NCBI GenBank assembly: GCA_031271045.1 | Contig: JAISWO010000017.1 | Span: 158,306-222,305 of the forward strand | Length of the DNA stretch: 64,000 nucleotides | Direction: 5' to 3' | Source of the DNA: Tannerellaceae bacterium | GTDB taxonomy: Bacteria; Bacteroidota; Bacteroidia; Bacteroidales; Tannerellaceae | Shown here: piece after piece, positions 15,059 to 24,221 of the stretch | Numbering within the stretch: position 1 is the first letter of the stretch | How the letters are laid out: every line of letters starts with the position of its first letter | Position numbers and translations under genes: made by a program | Notes under the pieces: generated by a model | The model's input: only the letters and a program-made list of their open reading frames with translations | The model's database searches: none | What the model was told of the DNA's origin: nothing

Positions 15059-16081
15059 TCAGGAAAAAATCTCATGCAGCGATTCCTGCAGGCGGTCGAT
15101 GTCGGCGGCGCTGGTGTCCCACGAAGTGACTAAGCGGACTTCGGAGGAGGCTTCGTCCCAATAATAGAAGAAGTACTTTTCCGCCAACCGGCGGGCGGCC
15201 CAGGCGGGCATGGTGAAGAAGAGCTGGTTCGATTCGGGCTTCTGCGTGAAATGAATATCGGGATACGCCCTCAGGATGGCGGCCAAACGGGCGGCCTGAC
15301 GGTTGGCATGGCTGGCATTGGTCAGCCACAGGTCGCCCTCGAGATAGGCCAGGAACTGCGCCGACAGGTAGCGCATCTTGGAGGCTAACTGCGCCGATTG
15401 CTTGCGGAAATACGGCAAACCGGCACTTAGCTCCGGACGGAACGAGACGATGGCCTCCCCCATCATCATCCCATTCTTGGTGCCGCCAAAACTGAGGATG
15501 TCGACGCCGGCGTCCGCCGTCAGCTCCTTCATCGAGCAGCCCAGCGAGGCGCAGGCGTTGGCCAGCCGGGCGCCGTCCATGTGCAGGTACATATCGTGCC
15601 GGTGCACGAGCGTGGCGATCGCCCGGATCTCGTCTGCCGTATAGACGGTGCCCAGCTCGGAGACCTGCGAGATATAAACGGCCCGGGGCTGCGAATGGTG
15701 GCATACGCCGAAGTGGTGCAGGTGAGGAAGAAGCTGCTCCGGCGTCAGCTTGCCGTCGGACGAGGGAATGGCCGTCAGCGCGCAACCGCTCATCCGCGTC
15801 GGCGCCCCACATTCGTCTACGTAAATGTGCGCCGTCTGCGTGCATAAAATAGTATGATACGAACGGGTGACGGCCTGCAAAGCGACCGAATTGGCGCCCG
15901 TCCCGTTGAAGACAAGGAAGGGATCGGCCGACGGCCCGAACACCTCCTTCAGCTTCTTCTCCGCCGCCCGCGTATACGGATCGTCGCCGTAGCCTACCGT
16001 ATGGTCGCGATTTACTTCCACTATGGCATCCATTATCGAGGGATGCACGCCCGAATTGTTGTCACTGGCAAAACTTCTCAT
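15059..16081 (-). CDS. Low-specificity threonine aldolase-type PLP lyase
   Basis: 340 residues, the normal length. The start MRSFASDNNSGVHP and YGDDPYTRAAE match the beta-eliminating lyase/threonine aldolase family. VFNGTGANSVAL is the cofactor phosphate loop, YLHMDGARLANA contains the aspartate that contacts the pyridine nitrogen, and SFGGTKNGMMMGEA contains the PLP-binding lysine (about residue 200). The enzyme splits threonine or allo-threonine to glycine and acetaldehyde in the cytoplasm. Its minus-strand promoter (TACTTTTG, 16118-16111) faces that of the mannanase gene. Confidence 0.92.
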   Translation of the reverse strand: MRSFASDNNSGVHPSIMDAIVEVNRDHTVGYGDDPYTRAAEKKLKEVFGPSADPFLVFNGTGANSVALQAVTRSYHTILCTQTAHIYVDECGAPTRMSGCALTAIPSSDGKLTPEQLLPHLHHFGVCHHSQPRAVYISQVSELGTVYTADEIRAIATLVHRHDMYLHMDGARLANACASLGCSMKELTADAGVDILSFGGTKNGMMMGEAIVSFRPELSAGLPYFRKQSAQLASKMRYLSAQFLAYLEGDLWLTNASHANRQAARLAAILRAYPDIHFTQKPESNQLFFTMPAWAARRLAEKYFFYYWDEASSEVRLVTSWDTSAADIDRLQESLHEIFS

Positions 16082-16110
16082 GGTCTGTATATTGTTTTTC
16101 GATTCAACGC

Positions 16111-16138
16111 CAAAAGTAATAAATAGTGATTACATTTG
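16111..16138. promoter_or_regulatory. Divergent -7 elements: threonine aldolase (-) and GH26 (+)
   Basis: Minus strand TACTTTTG at 16118-16111, 30 bases before the aldolase ATG. Plus strand TACATTTG at 16131-16138, 46 bases before the mannanase ATG. Both are full TAnnTTTG matches; no clear -33 boxes. Confidence 0.5.
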
Positions 16139-16183
16139 CACCACAGGCATTCCTGTTCACAATGAACCTCTAAATTTTATATC

Positions 16184-17194
16184 ATGAAAACAAAAACAAT
16201 CCTTCTCCTGATTGCAAGCGCCCTCCTCTTGTCGTGCCAAACGCAATCGAAGTATCCCAATCCGGTAAACCCCAGCGCCACACCCGAAGCCCGCGCCTTG
16301 CTGGCTAACCTCTACCAGTCGGTCGAAGATGGCAACATCCTCTCGGCCCAGCAGCACAACGAATACCAGATGATGCGCCCCGAATGGTACGAACAAGACC
16401 GCGACCGTATCCTCGAAGCCTCCGGCAAAGTTCCCCTCATTTGGGGCGGGGACATGGGATGGGAAAGGCAAACCGTCGTCGACCGGGCCATCGAAGAGTT
16501 TGAAAAAGGACACATCATCACCCTCATGTGGCACTCGCAACGTCCCCTGGACGAAGGACCCACCATCTTCAAGGATCAATGCCAGGGCGAACTGAGCAAC
16601 GAAGAATGGCAGCAGCTTGTCACCCCCGGCACCGACGCCCACAACGGATGGCTGGCCAAAGCCGACGAAGTGGCCGGATACCTCAAACAACTAAAAGATA
16701 AAAACATCCCCGTCCTGTGGCGACCTTACCACGAAATGAACGGCGAATGGTTCTGGTGGGGAGACCGCCGCGGCGAAGACGGCTTCGTCAAACTCTGGAA
16801 AATGATGTACGACCGCTACGTCAACCATCACCATCTCGACAACCTCCTCTGGGTATGGAACGCCAACGGTCCCCGCGACATACCCGGCGATACGGCCTAC
16901 GATTACGCCCTTTTCTTCCCCGGCACAGAATACGTCGACGCTCTGGCAACCGACATTTATAATAATGATTGGAAACAAAGCCACCACGACCAGCTCATCG
17001 AACTGGGCGGAGGCAAACTCATTGCGCTCGGCGAAATAGGCAACGTACCCACCCCCGAAATCCTCCGGACGCAGAACAAATACGCCTGGTTTATGATCTG
17101 GGCCGGCTTCACATCCCCCCGCCTCAACACACCGGAAGCCATCCGCGCCCTGTACGACCGCCCCCAGACCATCTCCTGGGAACCCAAACCCTGA
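16184..17194 (+). CDS. GH26 beta-mannanase lipoprotein
   Basis: 336 residues. A lipoprotein signal ends LLLSCQT (Cys 18). The GH26 core shows WGGDMGWE, LMWHSQRP, and the acid/base region LWRPYHEMNGEWFWWG, where Glu 184 is the likely proton donor. The nucleophile strand LIALGEIGNVP has Glu 283. GH26 enzymes cut beta-1,4-mannan and related glucans. No SusC/D or mannan-specific partner is adjacent, so it looks like a solitary surface or periplasmic enzyme. Catalytic residues are present and the length is right for a single-domain member. Confidence 0.92.
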   Translation: MKTKTILLLIASALLLSCQTQSKYPNPVNPSATPEARALLANLYQSVEDGNILSAQQHNEYQMMRPEWYEQDRDRILEASGKVPLIWGGDMGWERQTVVDRAIEEFEKGHIITLMWHSQRPLDEGPTIFKDQCQGELSNEEWQQLVTPGTDAHNGWLAKADEVAGYLKQLKDKNIPVLWRPYHEMNGEWFWWGDRRGEDGFVKLWKMMYDRYVNHHHLDNLLWVWNANGPRDIPGDTAYDYALFFPGTEYVDALATDIYNNDWKQSHHDQLIELGGGKLIALGEIGNVPTPEILRTQNKYAWFMIWAGFTSPRLNTPEAIRALYDRPQTISWEPKP

Positions 17195-17227
17195 AGCAGC
17201 ACACAGAACAACAAATTCTGCGATTCA

Positions 17228-17259
17228 TTTGCTTTCTATCTGCGCATCCCTTACTTTTG
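17228..17259 (+). promoter_or_regulatory. Promoter of the aminotransferase/LolC-E gene pair
   Basis: TTTG (17228-17231), a 20-base spacer, TACTTTTG (17252-17259). Start predicted near 17266, leaving a 44-base leader. Confidence 0.6.
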
Positions 17260-17309
17260 TGTCGATTTTTTAAGATCAAACAACAATTAATCATTAAACA
17301 CAGTAACGA

Positions 17310-18521
17310 ATGCCTCACATCTCCAAACGGGGAGTCAGCATGCCTGCCTCCCCTATCCGCAAACTTGTGCCGCTTGCCAACCAGGCCAAAGCCCGGGGAA
17401 CCAAAGTTTATCACCTCAACATCGGACAGCCCGACCTGCGTACGCCCGAAGTAGCGCTCGACGCCCTGAAAAACGTCGACCGCCAGGTGCTCGAATACTC
17501 GCCCAGCGAAGGCATCCGCAGTTTCCGCGAAAAACTGACAGCCTACTATGCGAAGTTCAACATATTGGTAGACGTGGAAGACATCATCATCACCACCGGA
17601 GGATCCGAAGCCGTACTCTTCTCCTTCATGGCCTGCCTCGACCCGGGCGACGAAATCATCGTCCCCGAACCAGCCTACGCCAACTATATGGCCTTCGCCA
17701 TCTCCAGCGGAGCCGTCATCAAGACCATCCCCTCCACCATCGACGAAGGATTTGCCCTCCCCTCACTCGAGAAGTTCGAACAACTCATCACACCCCGCAC
17801 CAAAGCCATCCTCATCTGCAATCCCAACAACCCGACGGGATATCTCTACACCCAGAAAGAAATGAGCCAGATCCGCGACATCGTCGCCAAGTACGACCTC
17901 TTCCTCTTCTCCGACGAAGTCTACCGCGAGTTCTGCTACACCGGCGCCCCCTACATCTCGGCCTTCCACCTGAAAGGAATCGAAAACAACGTCGTGCTGA
18001 TCGACTCCGTCTCCAAACGGTACAGCGAATGTGGCATCCGCATCGGCGCCATCATCACCAAGAACCGGATGATACGCGAAAACGTCATGAAATGGTGCCA
18101 GGCGCGCCTCAGTCCTCCACTGATCGGCCAGATCATAGCCGAAGCCTCGCTCGAAGCGCCCGAAGAATACATGCTCGAAGTATACAATGAATACGTCGAA
18201 CGGCGCAAGTTCCTGGTCGACGGACTGAATCGTATCCCCGGATGCTACTCCCCTATCCCGATGGGAGCCTTCTATACCGTAGCCAAACTCCCGGTCGACG
18301 ACGCCGACAAGTTCTGCGCCTGGTGCCTCTCCGACTTCGAATACGAAGGACAAACCGTCATGATGGCCCCCGCTTCCGGCTTCTATACCACCCCCGGCCT
18401 GGGCAAAGACCAGGTGCGCATCGCCTACGTATTGAAAAAGGAAGATCTCGCCAAGGCCCTCGAAGTACTGGCTAAGGCGCTCGAAACCTACAACAACACA
18501 TGTCCGTCGAGTTTTTCATAG
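17310..18521 (+). CDS. Class I/II PLP-dependent aminotransferase
   Basis: 403 residues, cytosolic fold-type I. Motifs: HLNIGQPDLRTP at the N terminus, TTGGSEAVLFSFMA (phosphate loop), CNPNNPTGYLYT (Asn that contacts the cofactor), LFSDEVYREFCY (Asp/Tyr), DSVSKRYSECGIRIG with the Schiff-base lysine (about 236), and VRIAYVLKKED with the substrate-carboxylate arginine. It belongs with aspartate/aromatic-type enzymes; the exact substrate is not clear. The last 22 bases overlap the start of the LolC/E-like gene, so translation may be coupled. Confidence 0.9.
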   Translation: MPHISKRGVSMPASPIRKLVPLANQAKARGTKVYHLNIGQPDLRTPEVALDALKNVDRQVLEYSPSEGIRSFREKLTAYYAKFNILVDVEDIIITTGGSEAVLFSFMACLDPGDEIIVPEPAYANYMAFAISSGAVIKTIPSTIDEGFALPSLEKFEQLITPRTKAILICNPNNPTGYLYTQKEMSQIRDIVAKYDLFLFSDEVYREFCYTGAPYISAFHLKGIENNVVLIDSVSKRYSECGIRIGAIITKNRMIRENVMKWCQARLSPPLIGQIIAEASLEAPEEYMLEVYNEYVERRKFLVDGLNRIPGCYSPIPMGAFYTVAKLPVDDADKFCAWCLSDFEYEGQTVMMAPASGFYTTPGLGKDQVRIAYVLKKEDLAKALEVLAKALETYNNTCPSSFS

Positions 18522-19744
18522 CCCGGAGAATCTATTCCCAGACCGAAGGAAACCGCCGGACCATGCCCCCCGCCGTCCGCGTAGCCCTCATCGGCATAGC
18601 CCTGGGAATGGCCGTCATGATCCTCGCCGTAGCCATCATCACAGGTTTCAAGAAAGAAGTAAGGAATAAGGTCATCGGATTCGGTTCGCACATCCGCATA
18701 ACCAACTTAGATAATAACACATCCTACGAAACAGCGCCCATCACCCTGAGCGACTCCTTGCTACACCTCCTGCGCTCGCACCCGGACGTTCGCCACGCCG
18801 AAGCCTTCGCCACCAAACCGGGCATCCTCAAGACCGATACCGACTTCCAGGGTATCGTCCTCAAAGGCGTTGACGAACGCTTCGACTGGACTTTCTTCCG
18901 CGATAACCTGCGCGAAGGCGACGTCTTCCATATCGACACCGCAGAGATATCGACCCAGGCACTCATCTCGCGCTACTTGGCCAACCTGCTCAGATTGGAG
19001 ACCGGCGATACGTTCCTTACTTATTTCGTGCAAGACAACGTTCGCGCCCGGCGTTTTACCATCAGCGGCATTTACGAAACCGGCTTCATCGACTACGACA
19101 AGCTCTTCGTCCTGACCGACATCAGGCAAATCCGCCGCCTCAACGGCTGGGCAGGCAACGAGGCCAGCGGATTGGAGCTCCGGGTAAGCGATTACGAACA
19201 GGTCGACCGCATAGCCGAAGACCTGTTCTATGCCCTCTCCGAGCGCCCCGACGAGAGGGGAAACATCCTCTACGTCCGCTCCATCAAAGAGTTGAATCCG
19301 ATGATATTCAGTTGGCTCGACGTCCTGGATACGAACGTCGCCGTGATACTTATACTCATGCTCGCCGTCGCCGGCTTTACGATGATATCCGGACTGCTGG
19401 TCGTCATCCTCGGACGTATCCGCATGATCGGCATCCTCAAAGCGTTGGGAGAAAGCAACCGCAGTATCCGGAAAATCTTCCTCTACATCTCCTTCTTCCT
19501 CATCGGCCGGGGAATGATATGGGGCAACCTCACCGGCATCTCCCTTTGCCTCTTGCAGTCCACCTTCCGTCTCTTCCGCTTAGATCCTTCGACGTATTAC
19601 CTCGACGCCGTCCCCATCGACCTCAACCTTCACTCCCTGCTACTACTCAACCTCGGCGCCCTCGCAGCTTCCATGCTCATGATGCTTGCCCCCTCCCACC
19701 TGATCACCAAGGTAGAGCCTTCCCGCAGCATCCGCTTCGAATAA
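18500..19744 (+). CDS. LolC/LolE-type ABC transporter permease
   Basis: 414 residues. The start MSVEFFIARRIYSQ and a first membrane helix (about 27-48, ALIGIALGMAVMILAVAIITGF) are followed by a long periplasmic MacB-like domain. Three C-terminal helices (about 270-300, 325-350 and 370-395) with the FtsX-fold signature IRMIGILKALGESNRSIRKIFL complete the architecture of lipoprotein-releasing permeases. These extract lipoproteins from the inner membrane for LolA. No LolD ATPase is next to it; the FtsE-like ATPase at 23.5 kb is separate. It overlaps the aminotransferase gene by 22 bases. Confidence 0.88.
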   Translation: MSVEFFIARRIYSQTEGNRRTMPPAVRVALIGIALGMAVMILAVAIITGFKKEVRNKVIGFGSHIRITNLDNNTSYETAPITLSDSLLHLLRSHPDVRHAEAFATKPGILKTDTDFQGIVLKGVDERFDWTFFRDNLREGDVFHIDTAEISTQALISRYLANLLRLETGDTFLTYFVQDNVRARRFTISGIYETGFIDYDKLFVLTDIRQIRRLNGWAGNEASGLELRVSDYEQVDRIAEDLFYALSERPDERGNILYVRSIKELNPMIFSWLDVLDTNVAVILILMLAVAGFTMISGLLVVILGRIRMIGILKALGESNRSIRKIFLYISFFLIGRGMIWGNLTGISLCLLQSTFRLFRLDPSTYYLDAVPIDLNLHSLLLLNLGALAASMLMMLAPSHLITKVEPSRSIRFE

Positions 19745-19808
19745 GCCCCTCTACTCTACCCTGCCTTGCCTTGCGTATTTATCGCTATTAGTTTGGTGGC
19801 GACGCACG

Positions 19809-20990
19809 TCATTTGCCGCCGCCGAGGGTGAAGGTGTAGTCGCGTTTGCGGTGGAAGAGGTGATAGATGCGAAGGTAAAGGCTGATGGAGAGATCCACTA
19901 TTTCGAGGAAAGGCAGCCAGGCGGTGAAAGGGGGTTGTTGCAACATCGTTGCCGTCTTTTTCCAGACTATGGCTTTCACGATGTAGAGGAGGGTGTACAG
20001 CAAGGCGCCCAACAGGATCGCTTGCAGATGAGCGCCAAAGGCTCCCGCCGTGATGAGGGCTGCAACGGAGACGAGGAAGAGGGCGGCGCTCAGCTTCTCC
20101 ATCCGGTAAAAGAGCAAGCGGTTACCTTTGAAATAAGCCTGTGTGGCAGCGCGTGCTATCCGCATTTCTTTCCATGCTGCAAAACAATCGAAGGGTGCCA
20201 TCCCGGTTATGCTGGCCGGAGTGTATGTGACGCAAGTGTTCCGTCCGGTAGCCGATTCGTTGATGAAGAGGTTGTCGTCGCCAGCATGAAGGCCTAAGGA
20301 ATGACTGTATCCTTTTTGCTCGTAAAAGAGCGTTTTGCGGTATGAGAGGTTCTTTCCGTTCCCGCTGTACGGGCGGTTGACGAGGGCGGCCGAGATGTAT
20401 TGCACGCCGGCTATCAGGTTGTCATAGGCGGCGAGTTTGTGGAAGAAGCCTGCGTGGGTACGGTAGGCGCAAAATCCCAGGACGATGGACGTCTGCCCGG
20501 TGTAGTTGCGTACCATCGCCCGGATCCATTGGTCTGTAAGGGGGCAGCAACCGGCTTCGGTGAATAGCAGGATATCGTTTTTGGCTGCCTTGACGCCTAT
20601 CATGAGCGAGAGTTTGCGGCGACTCAAGTATTTGGATTCCTGGGGGGTGAAGGTGTGATAGAGATGGGGATAGTCGTTGGCGAAGAGTTTCAGTATGTCG
20701 TCGCTTTCGGTCGTAGAGCCGTCGTTGACAACGATTACTTCGTATTGCGGATAGTCCTGCTTGAGCAATGCAGGGAGATTCTCTTTCAGATAGAACGATT
20801 CCTTGTTGGCATAGACAATGACGGAGACCGGCGGCCAGGCGTCCGGTTCCTCCGGTTTGGGTTGCAGGGGCGCTTTGCGGCAGGGGCGCAAATACGTAAT
20901 CCGGTAATAGAGCAATTGTATGACAAAACATACGGCGGCGGCTCCGGCCAATAGCAGCTCAAGCATGGAGAAGACAGCGAAACGATCCAT
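19809..20990 (-). CDS. Membrane-bound family 2 glycosyltransferase
   Basis: 393 residues from the ATG at 20990 (MDRFAVFSMLELLLAGAAAV). The track ORF is longer only because it runs back through the lysA region in another frame. One N-terminal helix precedes the GT2 domain: PPVSVIVYANKES, EVIVVNDGSTTESDD (nucleotide-binding Asp), a changed metal motif region (LLFTEAGCC in place of a plain DxD), and GLHAGDDNLFINE with the catalytic Asp. Two or three helices follow at the C terminus. It probably elongates a cell-surface glycan, with the sugar unknown. It directly follows lysA (8-base gap) but is functionally separate. Confidence 0.85.
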   Translation of the reverse strand: MDRFAVFSMLELLLAGAAAVCFVIQLLYYRITYLRPCRKAPLQPKPEEPDAWPPVSVIVYANKESFYLKENLPALLKQDYPQYEVIVVNDGSTTESDDILKLFANDYPHLYHTFTPQESKYLSRRKLSLMIGVKAAKNDILLFTEAGCCPLTDQWIRAMVRNYTGQTSIVLGFCAYRTHAGFFHKLAAYDNLIAGVQYISAALVNRPYSGNGKNLSYRKTLFYEQKGYSHSLGLHAGDDNLFINESATGRNTCVTYTPASITGMAPFDCFAAWKEMRIARAATQAYFKGNRLLFYRMEKLSAALFLVSVAALITAGAFGAHLQAILLGALLYTLLYIVKAIVWKKTATMLQQPPFTAWLPFLEIVDLSISLYLRIYHLFHRKRDYTFTLGGGK

Positions 20991-20998
20991 TGGCTTCG

Positions 20999-22156
20999 TT
21001 ATAGGGTGTCGGAAAAGTATGCGGAAGGAAGTTTGCGGCAGTTGTATTGCGAGGCCATGACTTCGCCGTAGGCACCGGCGCTGCGGAGCGCCAGCAGGTC
21101 GCTGCGGCGGACTTTGTTCAGCTTTACGTCGCGGCCGAAAACGTCGGACGATTCGCAGATGGGGCCTACAACGTCGTAAGTTTCCGCTTCTTCGTCGCTT
21201 GTGATGTTTTCGATCCGGTGGTAGGAATCGTACATAGCGGGGCGGAGCAGTTCGGTAAAACCGGCGTCGAGGATGGCAAAGCGTTTTGTCTCGCCTTCTT
21301 TTACGTACAGCGCCTTGGAGATGAGGGAGCCGCATTGGGCTACGATAGAGCGTCCGGGCTCGAAGTGGACGTGTTGTCCGTCGCGCCGACGGAAGAGTTG
21401 GTGGATGAGTGCAAAGTAGTTTTCGAAATCGGCTACCGGTAGATGGTCCGGATGGTAATAGTCGATTCCCAGTCCTCCGCCGAAGTTGACGTTTTCCAGG
21501 CGTATGCCGCGGGCTTCGAGGTTGTCCTGTATGTCGTTGGCGCGGAAGACGAGGTTTTGGAAGGCGGAAAGGTCTGTGATCTGCGATCCGATGTGGAAGT
21601 GGATTCCCTTCAGTTTTATTTCCTGCATGGCGGAGAGTTCGTCGAGGACTCCGTTTAATTGTCCGAGATTGATGCCGAATTTGTTTTCTTTCATGCCGGT
21701 GGTGATTTTGGCATGGGTATGGGCGTCTACTTCGGGGTTGATACGGAGGGCGACGGGGACTGTTGTGCCTTTGGTGGCGGCTATGTCGCGGATGACTTTC
21801 AGTTCGGCAATGGACTCAACGTTGAAGCATGAGATGTTGTTGTCTAAGCCCAGGATGATTTCCCAGTCGGCTTTGCCTACGCCGGCGAAGACTATTGTTG
21901 CAGGGGGGAATCCGGCGTCCAGGGCGGCCTGTATTTCGCCTCCGCTGACGCAGTCGGCTCCCAGTCCGCTTTGGGCGATGAGCGAGAGGATGCGGGGGTT
22001 GGCATTGGCTTTTACGGCGTAATGGATGTGGTAGTTGTATTTTGCGGCTTCTGTTTTTACGACGTTCAGGGTTTCATTCAGCAGGGCGATGTCGTAGTAA
22101 TAGAAGGGGGTTGGGAGGGTCTTCAATTTTTCGACCGGGAAGGTTCCTTTCAGCAT
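20999..22156 (-). CDS. lysA: Diaminopimelate decarboxylase
   Basis: 385 residues. PLP lysine in IHYAVKANANP (about residue 47). GLGADCVSGGEIQAAL, IHFHIGSQITD (His), NFGGGLGIDYYH (glycine-rich phosphate loop), FEPGRSIVAQCG and CESSDVFGRD (catalytic Cys/Asp region) are all present. It makes lysine from meso-diaminopimelate, the last step of the pathway. It sits directly after lysC (9-base gap), so the two form a lysine operon. The ATG start gives the normal N terminus. Confidence 0.95.
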   Translation of the reverse strand: MLKGTFPVEKLKTLPTPFYYYDIALLNETLNVVKTEAAKYNYHIHYAVKANANPRILSLIAQSGLGADCVSGGEIQAALDAGFPPATIVFAGVGKADWEIILGLDNNISCFNVESIAELKVIRDIAATKGTTVPVALRINPEVDAHTHAKITTGMKENKFGINLGQLNGVLDELSAMQEIKLKGIHFHIGSQITDLSAFQNLVFRANDIQDNLEARGIRLENVNFGGGLGIDYYHPDHLPVADFENYFALIHQLFRRRDGQHVHFEPGRSIVAQCGSLISKALYVKEGETKRFAILDAGFTELLRPAMYDSYHRIENITSDEEAETYDVVGPICESSDVFGRDVKLNKVRRSDLLALRSAGAYGEVMASQYNCRKLPSAYFSDTL

Positions 22157-22165
22157 GATTGTTTG

Positions 22166-23476
22166 TTAATTAAAAAGGTTTTTACTCAGGGACTGTAAGG
22201 CTCTTTGTTTGTCTGTGGATTTGACCAGCAGGGAGACGTTGTAGTTGCTTCCGCCGTAGGAAATCATCCTCAGGGGGATGTTTTTGAGGGCGTTTACGAT
22301 GCTGGCTTCGAAGCCTACGTTTTCCCATTCCATATCGCCGACGACGCAGATGATGACCATGTCGGCGTCGACGCTGACGGCTCCGAATTTTTTCAGGTCG
22401 TCGACGATTTCGTCCAGCCGTTTGCAGTTGTCGATGGTGCAGGAGATGCCGACTTCGGAGGTGGTTACCATGTCGATGGGCGTCTGGTAGTTTTCGAATA
22501 TTTCGAACACTTTACGCAGGAAGCCGGTGGCCAGCAGCATGCGTCCGCTTTTTATTTTGATGGCTGTGATATTGTCTTTGGCGGCGACGGCTTTGATGCG
22601 TCCTTTTTCCGTCACGTTGGAGATGAGGGTGCCTTGTGCGTCGGGTTGCAGGGTATTGAGCAGACGGACGGGGATATTGTTGAGTTTGGCCGGCAGGATG
22701 CAGGTGGGGTGGAGTATTTTGGCTCCGAAGTAGGCGAGTTCGGCGGCTTCTTCGAAGTGGAGGCGCCGGACGGGGGAGGTGTTTTCGACGAAGCGGGGGT
22801 CGTTGTTGTGCATTCCGTCAATGTCGGTCCAGATCTGCACTTCTTCGGCGTGTATGGCGGCGCCGATGAGGGAGGCGGTATAATCGCTTCCGCCGCGCTG
22901 GAGGTTGTCTACTTCTCCGTAGGCGTTGCGGCAGATATATCCCTGGGTGAGGTAGAGGTCGGCATCCCGGTGTTCGTCGAGCAGTTTGTTGAGTTTTTCC
23001 CGGATGTAGACGGGGTCGGGTTCGGCGTTTTTGTTGGTGCGCATATAGTCGAGTGCGGGGAGGACGACGGAATTGATGCCCGATTCCTGAAGGTAGAGGT
23101 TCATCATACCGGTGGAGAGGAGTTCACCTTGTGCCAGGACGACACGTTCTTCAAAGAGGGTGAAGAGGTCTTTGGCGAAGGTGCGGATGTAATCAAAATG
23201 GCAGGCGATGAGTTCGTTCCCCCTTTGTTTATATTCGGAGGTGCGATAAAGTTGTTCTGCATGCTCGTAATATTTGATGGCGAGTTTGTTGATAATCTCA
23301 CTGGCTCCGTCGGGGTTTTTCCGGTAGAGGTATTCGGAGATTTCGACTAATGAGTTGGTTGTTCCCGACATGGCGGACAGGACAACGATATTGCGGTTTC
23401 CTTCGATCAGGTTGGCCACATCGATCATTCGTTGCGCCGAGCCTACGGAGGTACCGCCAAACTTTAACACTTTCAT
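22166..23476 (-). CDS. lysC: Aspartate kinase (monofunctional, with ACT domains)
   Basis: 436 residues from the ATG at 23476 (MKVLKFGGTSVGSAQ); the track ORF adds 32 residues upstream of the promoter. The kinase domain has KFGGTSVGS, ELLSTGMMNLYL, RGGSDYTASLIGAAIHAEEVQIWTDIDG (aspartate and ATP site). The C-terminal ACT domains (ITAIKIKSGRML and VCVVGDMEWENVGFEASI) provide lysine feedback. It phosphorylates aspartate at the head of the lysine/threonine/methionine pathway. Unlike many enteric enzymes it is not fused to homoserine dehydrogenase. Confidence 0.94.
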   Translation of the reverse strand: MKVLKFGGTSVGSAQRMIDVANLIEGNRNIVVLSAMSGTTNSLVEISEYLYRKNPDGASEIINKLAIKYYEHAEQLYRTSEYKQRGNELIACHFDYIRTFAKDLFTLFEERVVLAQGELLSTGMMNLYLQESGINSVVLPALDYMRTNKNAEPDPVYIREKLNKLLDEHRDADLYLTQGYICRNAYGEVDNLQRGGSDYTASLIGAAIHAEEVQIWTDIDGMHNNDPRFVENTSPVRRLHFEEAAELAYFGAKILHPTCILPAKLNNIPVRLLNTLQPDAQGTLISNVTEKGRIKAVAAKDNITAIKIKSGRMLLATGFLRKVFEIFENYQTPIDMVTTSEVGISCTIDNCKRLDEIVDDLKKFGAVSVDADMVIICVVGDMEWENVGFEASIVNALKNIPLRMISYGGSNYNVSLLVKSTDKQRALQSLSKNLFN

Positions 23477-23518
23477 TTTTGTTCGTTCTATTAAATTGTT
23501 TTTTGTATCAAAAGTGGG

Positions 23519-23526
23519 CAAAGTTA
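23519..23526 (-). promoter_or_regulatory. -7 element (TAACTTTG) for lysC-lysA
   Basis: Full match on the minus strand, 43 bases before the lysC ATG. It lies just past the stop of the FtsE-like gene, so lysC can be transcribed independently. Confidence 0.5.
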
Positions 23527-23535
23527 CGGTTTTTT

Positions 23536-24216
23536 TCAGTCTTCCACATCGCTGAGGTCTCCATTCTCGCACTTTACTATGCGGGCAGGGAAGTCTCGCA
23601 CCATATTATAGTTGTGCGTTGTCATAATGACGGCTGTTCCCCGGCGGCAGATGTTGTGGAGGAGTTGTACGATCTGGGCGCTTGTTTGGGGGTCTAAGTT
23701 GCCGGTTGGTTCGTCGGCCAGTATGAGTTTGGGTTCATTCAGCAGGGCGCGGGCTATGACGATGCGTTGCTGTTCGCCGCCTGAGAGTTCGTGGGGGCGT
23801 TTGTAGCCTTTGTTGGTCATACCTACGCGGTTAAGTACGTCGTTGATGCGGGTTTCGATTTCATCTTTTTGGGTCCATCCGGTGGCTTTGAGGACAAATT
23901 CGAGGTTGCTGTTGACGGTGCGGTCGGTCAGCAGTTGGAAATCCTGGAAGACGATGCCTAATTTCCGTCGCAGGAAAGGTATCTCGTTGTATTTGATTTT
24001 ACGCAGGTTGTATTCCATCAGCCGTGCGCGTCCGTGGAGGATGGGTATTTCGCAGTAGAGGGCTTTCAGGAGGCTGCTTTTTCCGGAGCCGACTTTTCCG
24101 ATGATATAGACAAATTCTCCGTTGCCGAGCGTCAGGGAGGCGTTGTGGAGGATCAGGTTTTCGTCGCGCTGGATGTCGATGTGTTCCAGGCGCAGCAGCG
24201 AGGATTCGGTTGCCAT
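23536..24216 (-). CDS. ftsE: FtsE-like ABC transporter ATP-binding protein
   Basis: 226 residues. Walker [16 protein letters not shown]-loop VFQDFQLL, signature [16 protein letters not shown], Walker [13 protein letters not shown] and switch His MTTHN are all intact. The length and the [12 protein letters not shown] start match FtsE of Bacteroidetes, which works with FtsX at the division septum. No ftsX neighbour is present. It lies 5 bases after hisIE and may be transcribed with the his genes. Confidence 0.85.
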   Translation of the reverse strand: MATESSLLRLEHIDIQRDENLILHNASLTLGNGEFVYIIGKVGSGKSSLLKALYCEIPILHGRARLMEYNLRKIKYNEIPFLRRKLGIVFQDFQLLTDRTVNSNLEFVLKATGWTQKDEIETRINDVLNRVGMTNKGYKRPHELSGGEQQRIVIARALLNEPKLILADEPTGNLDPQTSAQIVQLLHNICRRGTAVIMTTHNYNMVRDFPARIVKCENGDLSDVED

Positions 24217-24221
24217 GGGTT

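Noticed and set aside
20991-21335. Longer N terminus (115 residues) of the glycosyltransferase ORF
   Set aside because: It overlaps lysA in another frame and has an Arg/Pro-rich shadow composition.
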